Of a stretch of 64,000 nt of DNA, positions 34,106-46,352 are shown one piece after another (the stretch's first letter is position 1; every line of letters starts with the position of its first letter). Source of the DNA: Mytilus californianus (lineage: Eukaryota > Mollusca > Bivalvia > Mytilida > Mytilidae); contig NW_026262712.1 in assembly GCF_021869535.1 (NCBI RefSeq), positions 112,837,640 through 112,901,639 of the forward strand, written 5' to 3'. A program made the translations under genes and the position numbers. The notes under the pieces are model-generated. The model was not told the origin of the DNA. It saw only the letters and a list, made by a program, of their open reading frames with translations, and did not search any database.

Positions 34106-34400
34106 TGTGGGTTCATTATTATTCGTCGGGTACCAATTTTCGTAGATATCGTGGGTAAAGTATACCACGAATTCAAATGTTCAACTAAGTATAAATAATC
34201 TATATAGACTTGTATATAGACGTTTGCAAAACCACAAAATCAAATATCCTCGAGAACGTTTAGGCCGTTGGTCTTCTCCGTTTGGTTGTTTCGGGCTTTG
34301 TCAGCCCGGGTACTTTTGTGACTTGCTATATGGTATGGGTTTTGGTTGTGATCCTTTGGTCTTTCGGTTGATTCATTTGCAATCATACCACATCTCCTGT
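34106..34400 (+). repeat. Small fold-back repeat copy 2 plus bivalve repeat end
   Basis: 34106-34258 ('actgtgggttcattattatt' to 'aaccacaaaatcaaatatcc') corresponds to 503-686. 34260-34400 ('ccgttggtcttctccgttt', 'gcaatcataccacatctcct') is the recognised 3' end of a common bivalve repeat. The frame 34224-34409 is inside it. Confidence 0.65.
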
Positions 34401-35234
34401 TTTATATAAAGGGTGCACTTGATTCATAAGACTCAACAAGTATCCCTCTTTATCTTTTTTCAATTCAAAATCTTCACAAACGGTGTAATATTACCAGTTT
34501 TAGAGCATGAACGTGCCGAAGATCTTGGCTCATATCAGTAAGCATGCACTAGATATTTGGCAAGTAATCGGACAAGTCAACCTCCTTCTATAGAAAAAAA
34601 AACACTGGAAATAGTAATATCTATGAAAATCGCGGAAAATATTCAGCATACCCATTACTGGGATACAGTAGGATGGGAGAACCAAAATATTTTCTCAGAA
34701 AAAGACGTTTAAATCAAAATTATATGTATGATGGAATGAAAACAGAGTTATCGTTCTTCTATCAATATTTTCATCTGAGAAATGTTATGCTATAGCATAA
34801 TTACAGCTAAAACAAACCAATACGAAGTTCTGTTGCATTCACTTAAATGAACCTTTCAATTCGAATTTCCCTTGGGAACCTCATCGTCCAAATTATTTAT
34901 AAATGTCTTTAAGGATTTTATTTCTTCGCGGATTATGTAAAATGTGAAGAGTCAAAAATTAATTTTATGGTTCAATAAATTCAAAATAAATAATAGCCAT
35001 TCATTATAAATAAATGTCTATCAAAAATAAGGCTCAAAGAGCTTTTTATATTATTTATATTAACAAAAACAACGTACACACATGTTGGCGTATGAATACA
35101 CAACGTCAGAGTGGGCGTGTCGCCATAAAAATTGACAACATTGAAAATAAAGGTAATACTTTTAACCAATCAGAAGACAGTAAAAAAGAAAATGAGATGA
35201 TTTTTCATTTCCTATCGTTAATTATCCATTTTTA
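34401..35234. other. No gene recognised
   Basis: AT-rich. The 73-residue frame at 35014-35235 is lysine/asparagine-rich with no recognisable family and ends where the RT fragment begins. Confidence 0.4.
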
Positions 35235-36310
35235 GATGGTGACGTTCCCTTGTCACCATCTTACGGTGTTTATATATCTCAACTTGTACTATTCGCTCGT
35301 GTATGTAACAATGTTTTAGATTTTAACGAGAGAAATTTATGTATTACTGAAAAATCATTACACCAGGGTTTTCGATATCACAAACTAGTCAAAAAATTTA
35401 CTAAATTTTATCATCTGTATAAGGACATCATTCGTAAATATAGCTCAACATGATGACTTCTTATACGTTCAGGTATTTCACATCCAATTTTTTATGGAAA
35501 TATTCTTTATAAAGCACAAAAATGTCAGTATTCACCTCTGAAGCTAACAAAACCTTTAAATAGACTTATTAAGAAGGGATATAGTTACGAAACTGTTGTC
35601 AGGTCATTAAAGATTGCATATTTTGGCGTTAATATTGATTCACTTATAGGGTCTTTGCATCGGCACTAAACACATTTATTTAAAAACCAGTTGTTGGCAT
35701 GACACGGGTTATGTTCTTCTCATATATGTTATGATGGTATGATACTAAACCCCTAACGGGAAGGATTGTGCCTGATATTCATATGATGAAGACATAATCT
35801 TTCAATCAGTTTAATTGAAGTATGGAGCTGGCATGTCAGTTAACTGCTAGTAGTCTGTTGTTATTTATGTATTATTGTCATTTTGTTTATTTTCTTTAAT
35901 TACATCTTCTGACATCAGACTCGGACTTCTCTTGAACTGAATTGTAATGTGCGTATTGTTATGCGTTTACTTTTCTACATTGGCTAGAGGTATAGGGGGA
36001 GGGTTGAGATCTCATAAACATGTTTAACCCTTTTTTTTGCGCCTGTCCCAAGTCAGGAGCCTCTAGCCTTTGTCAGTCTTGTATTATTTTTAATTTTAGT
36101 TTCTTGTGTACAATTTGGAGTTTAGTATGGCGTTCATTATCACTGAACTAGTATATATATTTGTTTAGGGGCCAGCTGAAGGACGCCTCCGGGTGCGGGA
36201 ATTTCTCGCTGCACTGAAGACCTGTTGGTGACCTTCTGCTGTTGTCTGTTCTATGGTCGTGTTGTTGTCTCTTTGACACATTCCCCATTTCCATTCTCAA
36301 TTTTAGTAAA
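35235..36310 (+). mobile_element. Penelope-like RT element fragment, subfamily B
   Basis: The coding part, 35250 to about 35665, is frame-broken: SPSYGVYISQLVLFARVCNN, KSLHQGFRYHKLVKKF, FYHLYKDIIRKYSS, then IRSGISHPIFYGNILYKAQK and VRSLKIAYFGVNIDSLIGSL. A long noncoding tail follows, ending 'cattccccatttccattctc' (about 36280-36299). The same protein and tail occur inverted at 61990-62927. It is 5'-truncated and without catalytic motifs. Confidence 0.8.
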
Positions 36311-36381
36311 TACACCAAATTTATTTATTACATTTTATCCCTATTAAGGAATATTATTTTTGTGTAAATAAAATTAAGTGT

Positions 36382-36525
36382 CAGGTGCGGATTCGGGATT
36401 TTGAAAAGGTGGGGAGGGGCTGTCAAGCCAACGTTTTTGGTGATACTTGTAAAAAGCCTATGCATTTATCATATATGAAGCTCCATAAGGGGGAGGGCCC
36501 CTGTCTTCCCTTAAATCCTCCTCTG
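36382..36525. mobile_element. 144-bp TIR element with 5-bp target duplication
   Basis: The left end is CAGGTGCGGATTCGGG and the right end TTAAATCCTCCTCTG, whose inverse is CAGAGGAGGATTTAA. AGTGT borders both ends (36377-36381 and 36526-36530). No coding capacity. Confidence 0.75.
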
Positions 36526-36530
36526 AGTGT

Positions 36531-38330
36531 ATTTCAAATACCACTGTCGAACTTTTAAATGAAAAAGATTGATAAACGTTTTTCAGTCTTATGCAAATAT
36601 CGAAGCGAAGGATGCATATCCGTTTTAGTATAACTAACTCTGTTCGTTTCTATTTATCTATAATACTCAATGCATATTTCATTTTACATGTAAAACTATT
36701 CGTTAATCAAGTTTGAATTCAGCCTCGTCATCTTCGTTCGAATTGAAAGAATTGCTTTACTAAATTCCCAAGTACATATAAGACAAAACTTTAATATAGA
36801 CTTGGTTGTCGTAGTAGCTTTTTTTTCGTGCAAATAATGTTTAATTAAGAAATATTTCATCCAAGCCATAGATTTGTTTGAAATTTTCACACGGCCCAGG
36901 CCATCTGAAAATGATAACAAATCCTTGGCTTGCATGAATTATTTCGATTCCAATCAGACAAATACGGTAATTTAAAAACTGATATGAAGGTACGATTGCC
37001 GTGTGTATGGCTGTTCTAATTACCCCCTGTTAGATAAAAACTACACATCTCAAATAAATCTAAGGCGGCATGCACGAATTACTTCTTAAGTAACACTAGA
37101 AAAATGTGTTCCATCCTTATAATTCTTAACCCAAACATTTTTTTTTCGTTAGCTACTATTAACTGTCAAATCCACAGTTGACATGTCGTAACTAATTAAG
37201 GAGTGAGCTGCCGTGTTGACTTGCTGAAATCCATGAATGTGCGAATGATGCAATAGAATAGAAAATGAAACAATACCTACCCCAAAACTCTATTTTCATG
37301 CGTTATCATCCGAATTTACAGCCTACACGCAGTTGGAAAGCAGTTCATTGGAAACGTCCGTTGTCGTCAACCTCTATCAGCAACAATAGCAGGTGGAATT
37401 AATTAGGTGGCGCCACAGTCGTAGGTAACGACAAAAAGTCCGCGAAATCAATCGGCTAAAAAATCGACGTTTAAACATTTTTTTTTTTTTACTTGTCATG
37501 CTTTTATTATAATTGATTTTTAAAATTTGTAGGTTTTGGGAACAACATAATTTCAATACGACATAGAAACATTGTCGAAAATAACTTTTATTTGCTATTA
37601 TTTCATCCTGTCCGTTCTAAATATTATCAGAGTTGCTCCATATTTGTGTTCGCCAAAAGACTCGAATTTAAATAACTTGACGTTTGCGTATCCAAATACG
37701 GAAAATCTTTAAAATGTTTAAATGAAACCGGGTAGCCTGTTTTAAATTTCTACATAAATATGAAGCCATCATTTTTTACTGTCATACCATTATTTCAGTG
37801 GCCATCAGGCATGTCATTTTGTAAGTTTTTTTTTAGCTTCGGTTCTACTTTAAAATAGTGAAGGTTCGGCTTCTTTACATTGTAGATTTTACCAAAGTAC
37901 TAAAAAAAATCGATTTTATAAGAGATGTGAATTAAATTATGATTAAGCAATGTTGTTTTTCACAATTCTATACAACAAATTCATTGCAGAGTAATTAAAA
38001 CCCTTCTTGGTCCCCTACACAAATTGACGGTGACATTGTTGTCTATTTTCAATGTACGTCATATAACGTAAAAAAATGTGTCAGGGTCATATTGTGCATA
38101 GTGAAAATTTACACATTGGAAAAGTGAAACAAAGACCATGTTTATTACGTTTGAAACTTTACGTTTAAGACAATTTCATTCATACTGGCAACAAATCTGA
38201 CAAAATAAGGATGGCATATGCATCATGCATGGACAAAAACACAAGATATGGCGAGTGAAAAAAAATAATTCCTTACAATGGAAATTTCTGGAAAAAAAAC
38301 ATGAAAGAAGAAATTAATGTCAGTTAATTA
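36531..38330. other. No gene recognised
   Basis: AT-rich. The 79-residue minus-strand frame at 36696-36935 has no recognisable family. No repeat that I can name. Confidence 0.4.
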
Positions 38331-38392
38331 TACTTATAAGTGAAAAACCTTGGTTACTGGATATCTCCTTATTAAATAAGGGATAGTAATAA

Positions 38393-39908
38393 GTGCAAAA
38401 CAATAGCTTCTTATCAAGTCAAACAAAAAGTTTAATTCTTACAAAACTGAATTTATTCACATGGGGAATTCTTGTCAAATTTTACAATTATTTAAAACGT
38501 CGCATTCATAAATTGAAAAACTGTGTGAATGATCGACCAAAGTCCGTTTTTCGTTTTCCGTTATCATGTCTTCACGATATGTATGTAGTTGTTCCTGCGG
38601 ACAAAGCTTCAAATAACATTGTCTTTGTATGTAAATTGTACTACCACGAGTGTCTTGTAAAAGAATGAGGAATAAATGAGCACTCAGGTAATCCCACATA
38701 CAAAAACATATCATTTGACAAGGATGAGATTTTGGCGAATCATCAGTCCTTCATGGCTTCAATGAGCATTACATTGAACAGCAAATCGGAGGACTTACCT
38801 TGTTTGTATTGAATACCCAAGCTTCACAAAATTCCGTGCAAACAACGGTTCATTTCCGGCTCATCTGCATGTTCGACTAAAGAATTGTCCATTAGATTGA
38901 CAAACATTCTGTCCGCAGTAAAAGAAGGTCTTAAGAAATACTGTGAAACTGTTTACTCGCGTAGTGGTATTAACCATATGTGGATTCTAGAAAACTCTAA
39001 AGAATTTCTGGATAATTTTTCAATCTCGATCTTTTTCTGAAATTAGTTCTATCAAAACTTTTGTTTTTTCAACCCGTTATACCACCATTCCCTATGTGAA
39101 ATTGAAAAATTGTCTAAACGAAATAATCCTTGATGATTTTCAACACAAAAATGGTAGCGTACGCTATAATTTTATTACTTTGTGATACCATACGGCATAT
39201 TTTGTTAATAGTGAACAAAAAGGTAAAACATGCTACACAGAGGAACAAGTGATCAGTATGCTGGAGTTTCTTATTGACAACATATTTGTTGAATTTGGAG
39301 GTAAACTTTTTTCAACAAATTGTCGGCATTCCTATGGGAAAGAATTGTGAGCCTCTCTTTGCCGACCTCTTCTAATTTGCGTATGAGTCGGAGTTCCTTC
39401 AGACACTTGTCAAAAACAAGATGATCAAAGAAGCCAGATCATTTAATTTCACATTCAGATGTATTGATGATGTTCTTTCCATTAAAATTTCAAACTTTTC
39501 TGATTGGATTCATTAATATATCCCCCAGAACTAGAAATTAAAGAAACAACAAACACGACTTCCTCTGTCTCATTTTTAGACTTATACCTCGAATTTGACA
39601 TACGCGGTCATCTCAGTACAGGAATCTATGACAAACGAGACGATTTTAATTTTGAAATTATCAACTTCCCCCACCTTAGTAATAATATACCAACTTCACC
39701 TGCATATGGGATATATATTTTCCAACTTATTCGGTATTCAAGAGCTTGCAGCTGCTACTCAAACATTGTAAAACGTTACCAGTGTCTGAGTAGAAAGTTG
39801 ATGAACCAGGGGTATATCAAAGAACGTCTCTTCCTTTTTCTAAAAAAAAGTTCATCGGAAGGTACGAAGACCTTGTTGATAAATATTCCGTATCAACTTC
39901 ACAAATAA
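38393..39908 (+). pseudogene. Penelope-like RT, subfamily A, nearly full-length but frameshifted
   Basis: This is the most complete RT remnant of the family. Pieces in order: YVVVPADKASNNIVFVCK (38581-38634; the PADK box of these RTs), LPCLYWIPKLHKIP (about 38797-38838), RFISGSSACSTKELSIRL, a damaged motif A region near 39065-39090 (FSTRYTTIP-like), QQIVGIPMGKNCEPLFADLF (about 39316-39375), CIDDVLSIKIS (about 39462-39494; YIDD motif with Y to C), YPPELEIKETTN, and AYGIYIFQLIRYSRAC. At least four frame changes or stops. The motif set fits Penelope-like elements; no GIY-YIG domain is visible downstream. Confidence 0.8.
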
Positions 39909-39960
39909 CACACGATGGTCTTGAAGTATAGATTCTGGGTACTGATGTTGTTTATCATCT

Positions 39961-40245
39961 TAATAACGTGTTATAGTATTCTTTTATTTGTCTTTATGAA
40001 TATTACTTTAACTGTTTAGTCTATTTTTGGTGATATCCATTTGACGTGGCTCTATACTTTTACATCCCATCATTGTGTTATTGTGTTATGATAAATTATC
40101 ATCGTAATAACGTGTTATAGTATTCTTTTATTTGTCTTTATGAATAATACATTTACTGTTTAGTCTATTTTTGGTGATACCCATTTGACGTGGCTCTGTA
40201 CTTATACATCCTGTCATTGTGATATTGTGATATGGTAAATTTTTG
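39961..40245 (+). repeat. 144-bp tandem duplication in the RT element tail
   Basis: 'taataacgtgttatagtatt' starts at 39961 and again at 40105, and both units continue to 'gtggctct(a/g)tactt'. The second copy has a few substitutions. Confidence 0.85.
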
Positions 40246-40287
40246 TATTCTTGTCTTTCATTTTTCCTAATGTGCTTTGTCTATATA

Positions 40288-41400
40288 TAAAGGCAACAGT
40301 AGTATACCGCTATTCTAAATTCATAAATCGATTGAGAAAAAAACAAATCCGGGTTACAAACTAAAACTGAGGGAAACACATCAAATATAAGAGGAGAACA
40401 ACGATACAACAGAAACTCAACACTAAAATGCAACACACACAGAAATGAACTATAATATAACAATGGCCATTTTCCTGACTTGGTACAGGACATTTTAAGA
40501 AAATGGTGGGTTGAACCTGGTTTTGTGGCTAGCCAAACCTCCCGCTTTTATGACAATGTTAAATATAACATTAAAATGACAAGATTACATGACAGGACTA
40601 CAATACAAATAAATGGCAGAACATACAGGACAGAGACACACACAAATAATAGCTATCAAAAGGTACCAGGCTTATAATGTTATACGCCAGACGCGCGTTT
40701 CGTCTACATAAGACCCATCAGTGACGCTCAGATTAAAAACGTTCGAAAGCCAAAACAAGTACAAAGTTGAAGAGCATTGAGGACCAAAAGTTCCAAAAAG
40801 TTGTGCAAAATACGGCTAAGGTTATATGCCTGGGATAAGAAAATCCTTAGTATTTAGAAGAATTCATACTTTTGCAAACAGTAAATTTATAAAAATGACT
40901 ATTTAATAGATATACATGTTAACACCGATGTGGTGACTAACTACAGAATAAAAACGAATACGTAAAACAATCTAAATCAGCACATAAAAGAGGCACAGCC
41001 GAACAGCGTATTATATGTTAGCTGGCGAAATCGACACACAATGTGACGTCACATTTAAATTTCTATAAATTTCAAAAAAATAGGATAGAGTTCGAGATTA
41101 TGTTTGTAATACTGATATAACATGTATTGATAACAATGAAAATTACAATACTTATTAATATAAAACTAAAATCTTATAAATGAACTGGGTGATTAATTAT
41201 CATCTTTACCGTAACACACGAATAGAACAGAAAAAAAATAAAATTTACAACTACAAACGATAAGACATTTGACAAAAACCGATGAGAATAACAAATATAA
41301 CATCAAAACTAAATACATGGATTTTGGATAGAAAAAAACCGTGACACGTCTTATAGGAATGCAAATTCACACTCAACAAGACAGTCACAATCGGGAAAAA
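40288..41400 (+). repeat. Uninterrupted relative of the repeat at 10411-10579 / 13100-13655
   Basis: It begins 'aggcaacagtagtatacc' and runs through 'acaaatccgggttacaaac', 'ccaaacctcccgcttt' and 'acaaacgataagacat'. It includes 'acgcgcgtttcgtctacat' with 'catcagtgacgctcaga' (40690-40735), which I recognise from a common bivalve repeat. It serves as the empty-site reference for the TIR insertion at 10580-13099. The frames at 40281-40493 and 40480-40677 are inside it. Confidence 0.75.
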
Positions 41401-41449
41401 GTCATGTTCGGTACTTAAAAGATCAGACGACGTAATGGCAAACCACAAT

Positions 41450-42433
41450 CTAACACGTGGTAAAAATGTCCTTTGTTAGTTTGGACAAAGACACATCGTA
41501 TGAAACAACCAATTCGTGATGGTGTCCATAAAATTTACGGAGTGTCATTTTTAATCTGTCCTCCTCATAACTTTGTTGGAGCAGTTTCTGCGTTAGGAGC
41601 ACACTCCTGTATATGAAATCCGTATAGTGTGAACATGCACGAGTATAACGTATCAACTTAGATATGTAAACACCATACGAAGGGGCAGCGGGTATGTTAC
41701 TGCTGAGAAATGGGAAATTGATAATTAGGAAGTTGAAATCGTCCCGTTTATCATAGATTTTCGTGTGAAGTCGTCCATCTGTGTACATATTGATCAAAGT
41801 ATGAAGCATTCCTTCTAGTATCAGTAGTATCCCTAATTTCAACTTCACTGGGATATATGAGATGTAAGTATTGGCTGAAATATGGTTTATTCAATAATAG
41901 GACATCATCAATATATCTGAAAGTAAAATTAAAAAATTTCGCAAGGTGCTTTTTCTTTTTGTCTTTTAGAAGGTTCTGAATGAATTCTGCTTAATACGAG
42001 TACAAAAACAAATCGGCCAGTAGGGGTGCACAATTAGTACCCATTGGAATACCGACTGTCTGTTGAAATATCAATCTTCCAAACTCAACAAATATATTGT
42101 CGATCAAAAAGTCCAGCATTTTCATAATATCATCTTCAGTATATTTTCTGGTAGATTCAGTGTGATTCTTCACAAAATATGAATTATTGTAACCCAAAAC
42201 AAGAATTTGTATCTACGATTCCCATTTTTATAGAAAAACCTCTGTTTTATGAGATGGTGAAGTCGATCTTTCAACTGAGCATGGGGAATAGAAGTGTAAA
42301 GCGTAGAAAAATCAAAAGTCTTTATGTTGCTGCAAAATTTCAAAGATTGTGATCGAAGATTAAGCAGTAGATCTTTCGAATTTTTGGGAATCCACATCTG
42401 GTTAACACCACTGGTAGAATATATCTCATCACA
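41450..42433 (-). pseudogene. Penelope-like RT, subfamily A, palm to C-terminus
   Basis: On the minus strand: GVNQMWIPKNSKDLLLN, KTFDFSTLYTSIPHAQLK (motif A with Asp), IFQQTVGIPMGTNCAPLLAD (motif B), RYIDDVLLLN near 41910 (intact YIDD), then YDKRDDFNFLIINFPFL, PSYGVYISKLIRYTRAC and HHHELVVSYDVSLSKLTKD. The frame is broken between these parts (near 41990, 42190 and 41850). The catalytic residues are individually preserved, so decay is recent compared with 38393-39908. It abuts a different repeat at 42436. Confidence 0.8.
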
Positions 42434-42439
42434 ATATTT

Positions 42440-42650
42440 TATGCGACTGTCATACAAGTGAGAGGTTTAGCTAGCTATAAAACCAGGTTTAATCCACCAT
42501 TTTCTAAATAAGAAAATGCCTGTATTATGTCAGGAATATGACAGTTGCTATCCATTCGTTTGGTGTGTTTGAGCTTTTGGTTTTGCCATTTGATTACGGA
42601 CTTTCCGTTTTGGATTTTCCTAGGAGTTCGGTATTTGTGTTATTTTACTT
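42440..42650 (+). repeat. Mussel repeat end, copy 2
   Basis: Parallel to 32856-33066, with the same order of conserved phrases. Confidence 0.8.
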
Positions 42651-43745
42651 TTTAGTAAAATGAACAAGATCTATCCCTACAACTGTTAAATAATCCTCTT
42701 GTAATTAGTGATATAAGTATACAATTAATGTACAAGTATTTATTTAATACCAGCTGACTCAGCAACTTGAAGAGTAGACTAGAAGCCCCAATTTGTAGAC
42801 TTTTTCAAAAAGTTTTACTTTCATAATCTTTAAAATACCTTGAGAAAGGACAAGGTACAATAAGGGCCATTTTTGGCCCCCTCTTGAATTGAATTGAATT
42901 TCAATAGACAAGGTATAGAATCTTTAAAAAAAATAACCAATTGTTTTTGCTGTTATCATTTTTTGGTTGCCTAGGAACAGATTTGAAGGTTTAACTTGTA
43001 TCAATAGATAGCAGAAAATGTCCTTTAAAACGATTCTTTGATTTTAAAAGTTGAAATGAAAAATATCAAAACGTAATAAAAAAGTTAAAAAAAATCATGG
43101 TCAACCTGATACATAACGTTTAATATAATATATAACATCTTACTCGCAAACTCTTTTAAAATTGAAAACTTTGGCAAGGGTTACTGCTAGTTTAATAATT
43201 TCATTTCATTTGATAATATAATGATTTAAAATTCAAAATTATGCCACTTTTTAAATACTATGATTTTAAGTATTATCTTTTACAGAATTTCTATTGTTCT
43301 GTGAAAAAAAAGTTATTCTGAAATATTTCTGGTAAACCTATCTTTTTCTGTACGATAATTTTTAGGTAGTACTGCACTGTTAAACTAAGAAAGAAAGATT
43401 GAGTTAAAAGGCCTTTTTGCTATGAAGAAACTATTGTGACTCTGGATCCCATGGGCTTTTTAGAATGTAAAATCTAAATGATCAGTGGTATTTATTATTT
43501 TTATTTCAGAAAGATGTTTTTTTTTAAATTGTGACAAGATATGTTTTATTGCTTAAAACATTGTTAGAGGTATTTAGAAAAATTCTACCAAGAGTGATTC
43601 TTTATCCCATTATAAAAATTACAATGGTAATTTCATCAGCCAGAGCTAATTCATATTAAATCAGCTAGTTTATTAGGAGACATTTAATAATTTTTAACCA
43701 ATTTATTGTCTTTTAATCTTGACCTCTTATCCTTCTCTGAAAAGG
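42651..43745. other. No gene recognised
   Basis: AT-rich without a long frame or a recognisable repeat. Confidence 0.4.
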
Positions 43746-43749
43746 AGGA

Positions 43750-44570
43750 GCAGCCGGACAGCAAAATTTGTCCGTTAAAACCCCGGATATATTATCCGAG
43801 AATCAAATGGTGATAATTTCTGGGAAAGCCGTCAACAGATGTCGCTACGCAGAAAAACAATTCCCCGCGGAAGACGACCCAATAAGAAACATAACGTATC
43901 ATGAGCGGTATACATGATATCATGAGTTTTAGAATTATTTGCAAAAATATAAAAGCCTATGTAATGCATCGTTGAAAAAGAAATTCAAGTCATTAATTTT
44001 CAGTCTTCGGAACCGCCATTTTTCAACTTTGACTGTCTTTGACAAATTTTCCGCTCGGGACGAATTGACACAGGCCTGTTTTACCCTGGAAAAATAAATA
44101 TGAATGGTCTATTTTGATAAACTGGAACATGGAGAACAGAACTGGGATGGTCACATGACGTTACCATTCGTTGTTTACAAACGAGCACAATTTCAGTACA
44201 CATCCCAATTTCAATTTGGTAAGGCCGCACAGGGACTCCCTTTTATCTTTCTTCAAACTTCACTGCTCTTGACCAACACAGCTCAGAAATATGACAAACT
44301 TGTCACTGAGGAAAAGACAGTCAACATGTCATTGAAAGGAATAAAATCTTTTTTTGTGATTTATTTTCCCTTTTCATGCCTCAATGATGTCTTTAAGTAC
44401 ACAAAATTACAAAATGTGAACAAACGTTGTCTACTTTCTTAAAAATCACACAGATATTCTGAATTCAGCACATTATACATATAATAATATGTATATAAAC
44501 CTCCCAATATTGAATTATATCCCCAAATCAGTGCATTCTTTTTTTGGGGTAGTCCAGGTGTAAATTATTG
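43750..44570 (+). repeat. Repeat block Z, copy A (no insertion)
   Basis: It begins at 'cagccggacagcaaa' (43751) and ends near 'gtaaattattgtgatgt'. It is the inverse of 61613-63389 apart from one 938-bp insertion in the latter. The 112-residue frame at 44104-44442 is within the block; its partner at 61836-62069 retains part of it (TSLLLTNTAQKYDKL), but I do not recognise a protein family. Confidence 0.85.
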
Positions 44571-44576
44571 TGATGT

Positions 44577-44828
44577 TGTAATGGGAATAAGTTCCCGAGT
44601 TCACGGAATACTAGAAAACAGAATAAGTTTCAATGATATTAATTTAATATCAGCCAAATAATTTAAGAACAATTTACAATGAATAGTAATACTGTAAATA
44701 TTTAAGAATAGCAAAATGAGACATAATGGTGGTTTTTAAAAAGAAGTAATAACATATCAACCTGAAGAAGGTGATGTTCAGTTTCTCTGCTTTCAAGTAA
44801 GCTTTCTTTGTAGTAAGGTTCAAACGCA
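44577..44828 (-). repeat. LTR-like copy related to the LTR of retroelement 2
   Basis: 252 bp starting TGTAATGGGAATAAG and ending AACGCA, closely matching 56047-56304 in the same orientation. The ends fit TG...CA. Either a solo LTR or a displaced 3' LTR of the element at 50-56 kb; no matching target duplication is visible on its flanks (gatgt versus aaacg). Confidence 0.75.
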
Positions 44829-45419
44829 AAACGTCATGTTTGGATGTCTACGAGAAAACCATGCAAAATGCAAAAAGATTATATAAGGGGTGTTGGAGAT
44901 TTCAGCTGATTTAAGGTTCCTGGTAAAGTATTAAGTACATCTAATAGCCCTATGGTTGAAAAATGAAAATTTACCTCAAAAACTGTAAATACAGGGTAAT
45001 TTTATTTTGGTACCAAATTTGCTTGAAAATGTTGATGAAAATGGACATTTTTGAGTTTTTTTATTTAATAGTTCAAAGTATTATATGACAATACTTTTTG
45101 TTTTGCCTTAAAGTTCAGACTTTGCACTTAAATAAAATGCAAGTTGAAACTTGTTTTAACCTTCAGTTTTGTTTATATATTTATTTAAAAAAATGTGTTT
45201 TCCTAAAATTTGAATTTAGCCTGCATAAATGTCCATAAACCTCAAAAGTCACTCAAATTGAAACAATATTTTGTTAAATGTTATGGTTCACTATAAACTA
45301 ATATTTCTTAACTGGAATTTTGTTGCAAATTAACATAAGCTTATTTGAATAAAGGATGAAAAACTGAAAAAAATATACCTGCAATTATCTTCCTTTGTAA
45401 AACTCTTCACAATAAAGGT

Positions 45420-45858
45420 AGATTTAGTGTTAATAACAGAAGGAGGGAAATCAACAAATGTGCAGAAGGATGGAAAATAATGGCTGAGAAAGTAAAGAAA
45501 TGTATTTTCGATGAAAATTGTGTAGCCAAAGAGTTATTTTTATTGAAAGAATGTAACAAAGAAACAATAGATCATATGGCACAGACATTGCCATTCCAGA
45601 ATCACTGCTCAGTGCTGATTCTTAATCGTGTGGGTCTAGAATCTAGTCTAGGTCTCAGACTGTCAGATTTTACCAAATGCATATGCCTTAAACATAGACA
45701 GGAGTTTGGATTGAAGTATACAAGAGGGAAAAGGAGTTGCAGTCATCCCCTTCATGACCCTTCCAAATCTGCAAGATTGGCAAATGGAATTAACTTCACC
45801 CAAGGGCAAAGCAGAGAGATCTGGTTCAAGTTTAACTTGAATGTTTCAGTTAGTTTTG
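45420..45858 (+). CDS. Probable exon of an unrecognised Cys/His-rich protein (partial)
   Basis: The frame is open from at least 45381 through ATG 45480 to 45932. A good splice donor (TTTTG/GTAAGT) at 45858/45859 suggests the exon ends there. The protein has mixed, non-repetitive composition: KCIFDENCVAKELFLLKECN, then a Cys/His cluster, FTKCICLKHRQEFGLKY and KRSCSHPLHDPSK, then SREIWFKFNLNVSVSFG. The cluster C-x-C-x2-H ... C-x-H-x2-H could bind zinc. It faintly resembles proteins of invertebrate DNA transposons with a C-terminal 'PVGS..C..C' continuation, but I cannot name the family. I found no companion exon. The upstream acceptor is uncertain. Confidence 0.45.
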
Positions 45859-46294
45859 GTAAGTTTGTTAAAATTTTTGAAATTAAGAGAAAAAGCAATT
45901 TGACACCCATAACAATTGATCTAGAAACATGACATCAAATCATATACATAGAAAAAAAACACTGACCAATTTTCTGATTTTTTTTCAATAACATACAATG
46001 ATTTGAAATTCTTCTGAAACTCCATGCTTTATTTGTTTGCCTCCTAAATTTCAATGGAAACACTTTTTTTCTCTTCCCTTCTGCATTGTTTGATTCTGAA
46101 ACAATTTGTTTTTCTCTCAAGAAATCTAGAATAATCATGATAATACAATATATTCGATTCTTCCCAAGCCCTCTCAACAGATGAAAAGTCTGTGTCTACT
46201 TTTTTTCTGGATTGTTTGGTTTGAATCATACAGTTCTATTTTAAGATTCCCGTCAATTTAGTTTTATTATACATGTACATGTACTTGTATTTAA

Positions 46295-46352
46295 GTATGT
46301 CTTTGGTCGGGTTGTTGTCTCTTTGAAACATTCCCCATTTCCATTCTCAATC
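46295..46352 (+). repeat. 3'-terminal scrap of the subfamily B Penelope-like element
   Basis: 'gggttgttgtctctttgaaa' and 'cattccccatttccattctc' match the 3' end at 36260-36300, and inverted at 61990-62040. Only about 60 bp are present. Confidence 0.7.

Noticed and set aside
44104..44442. 112-residue frame with similarity to 61836-62069
   Set aside because: The similarity comes from the shared repeat block Z. The second copy is disrupted and no family is recognised, so it is not called as a gene.
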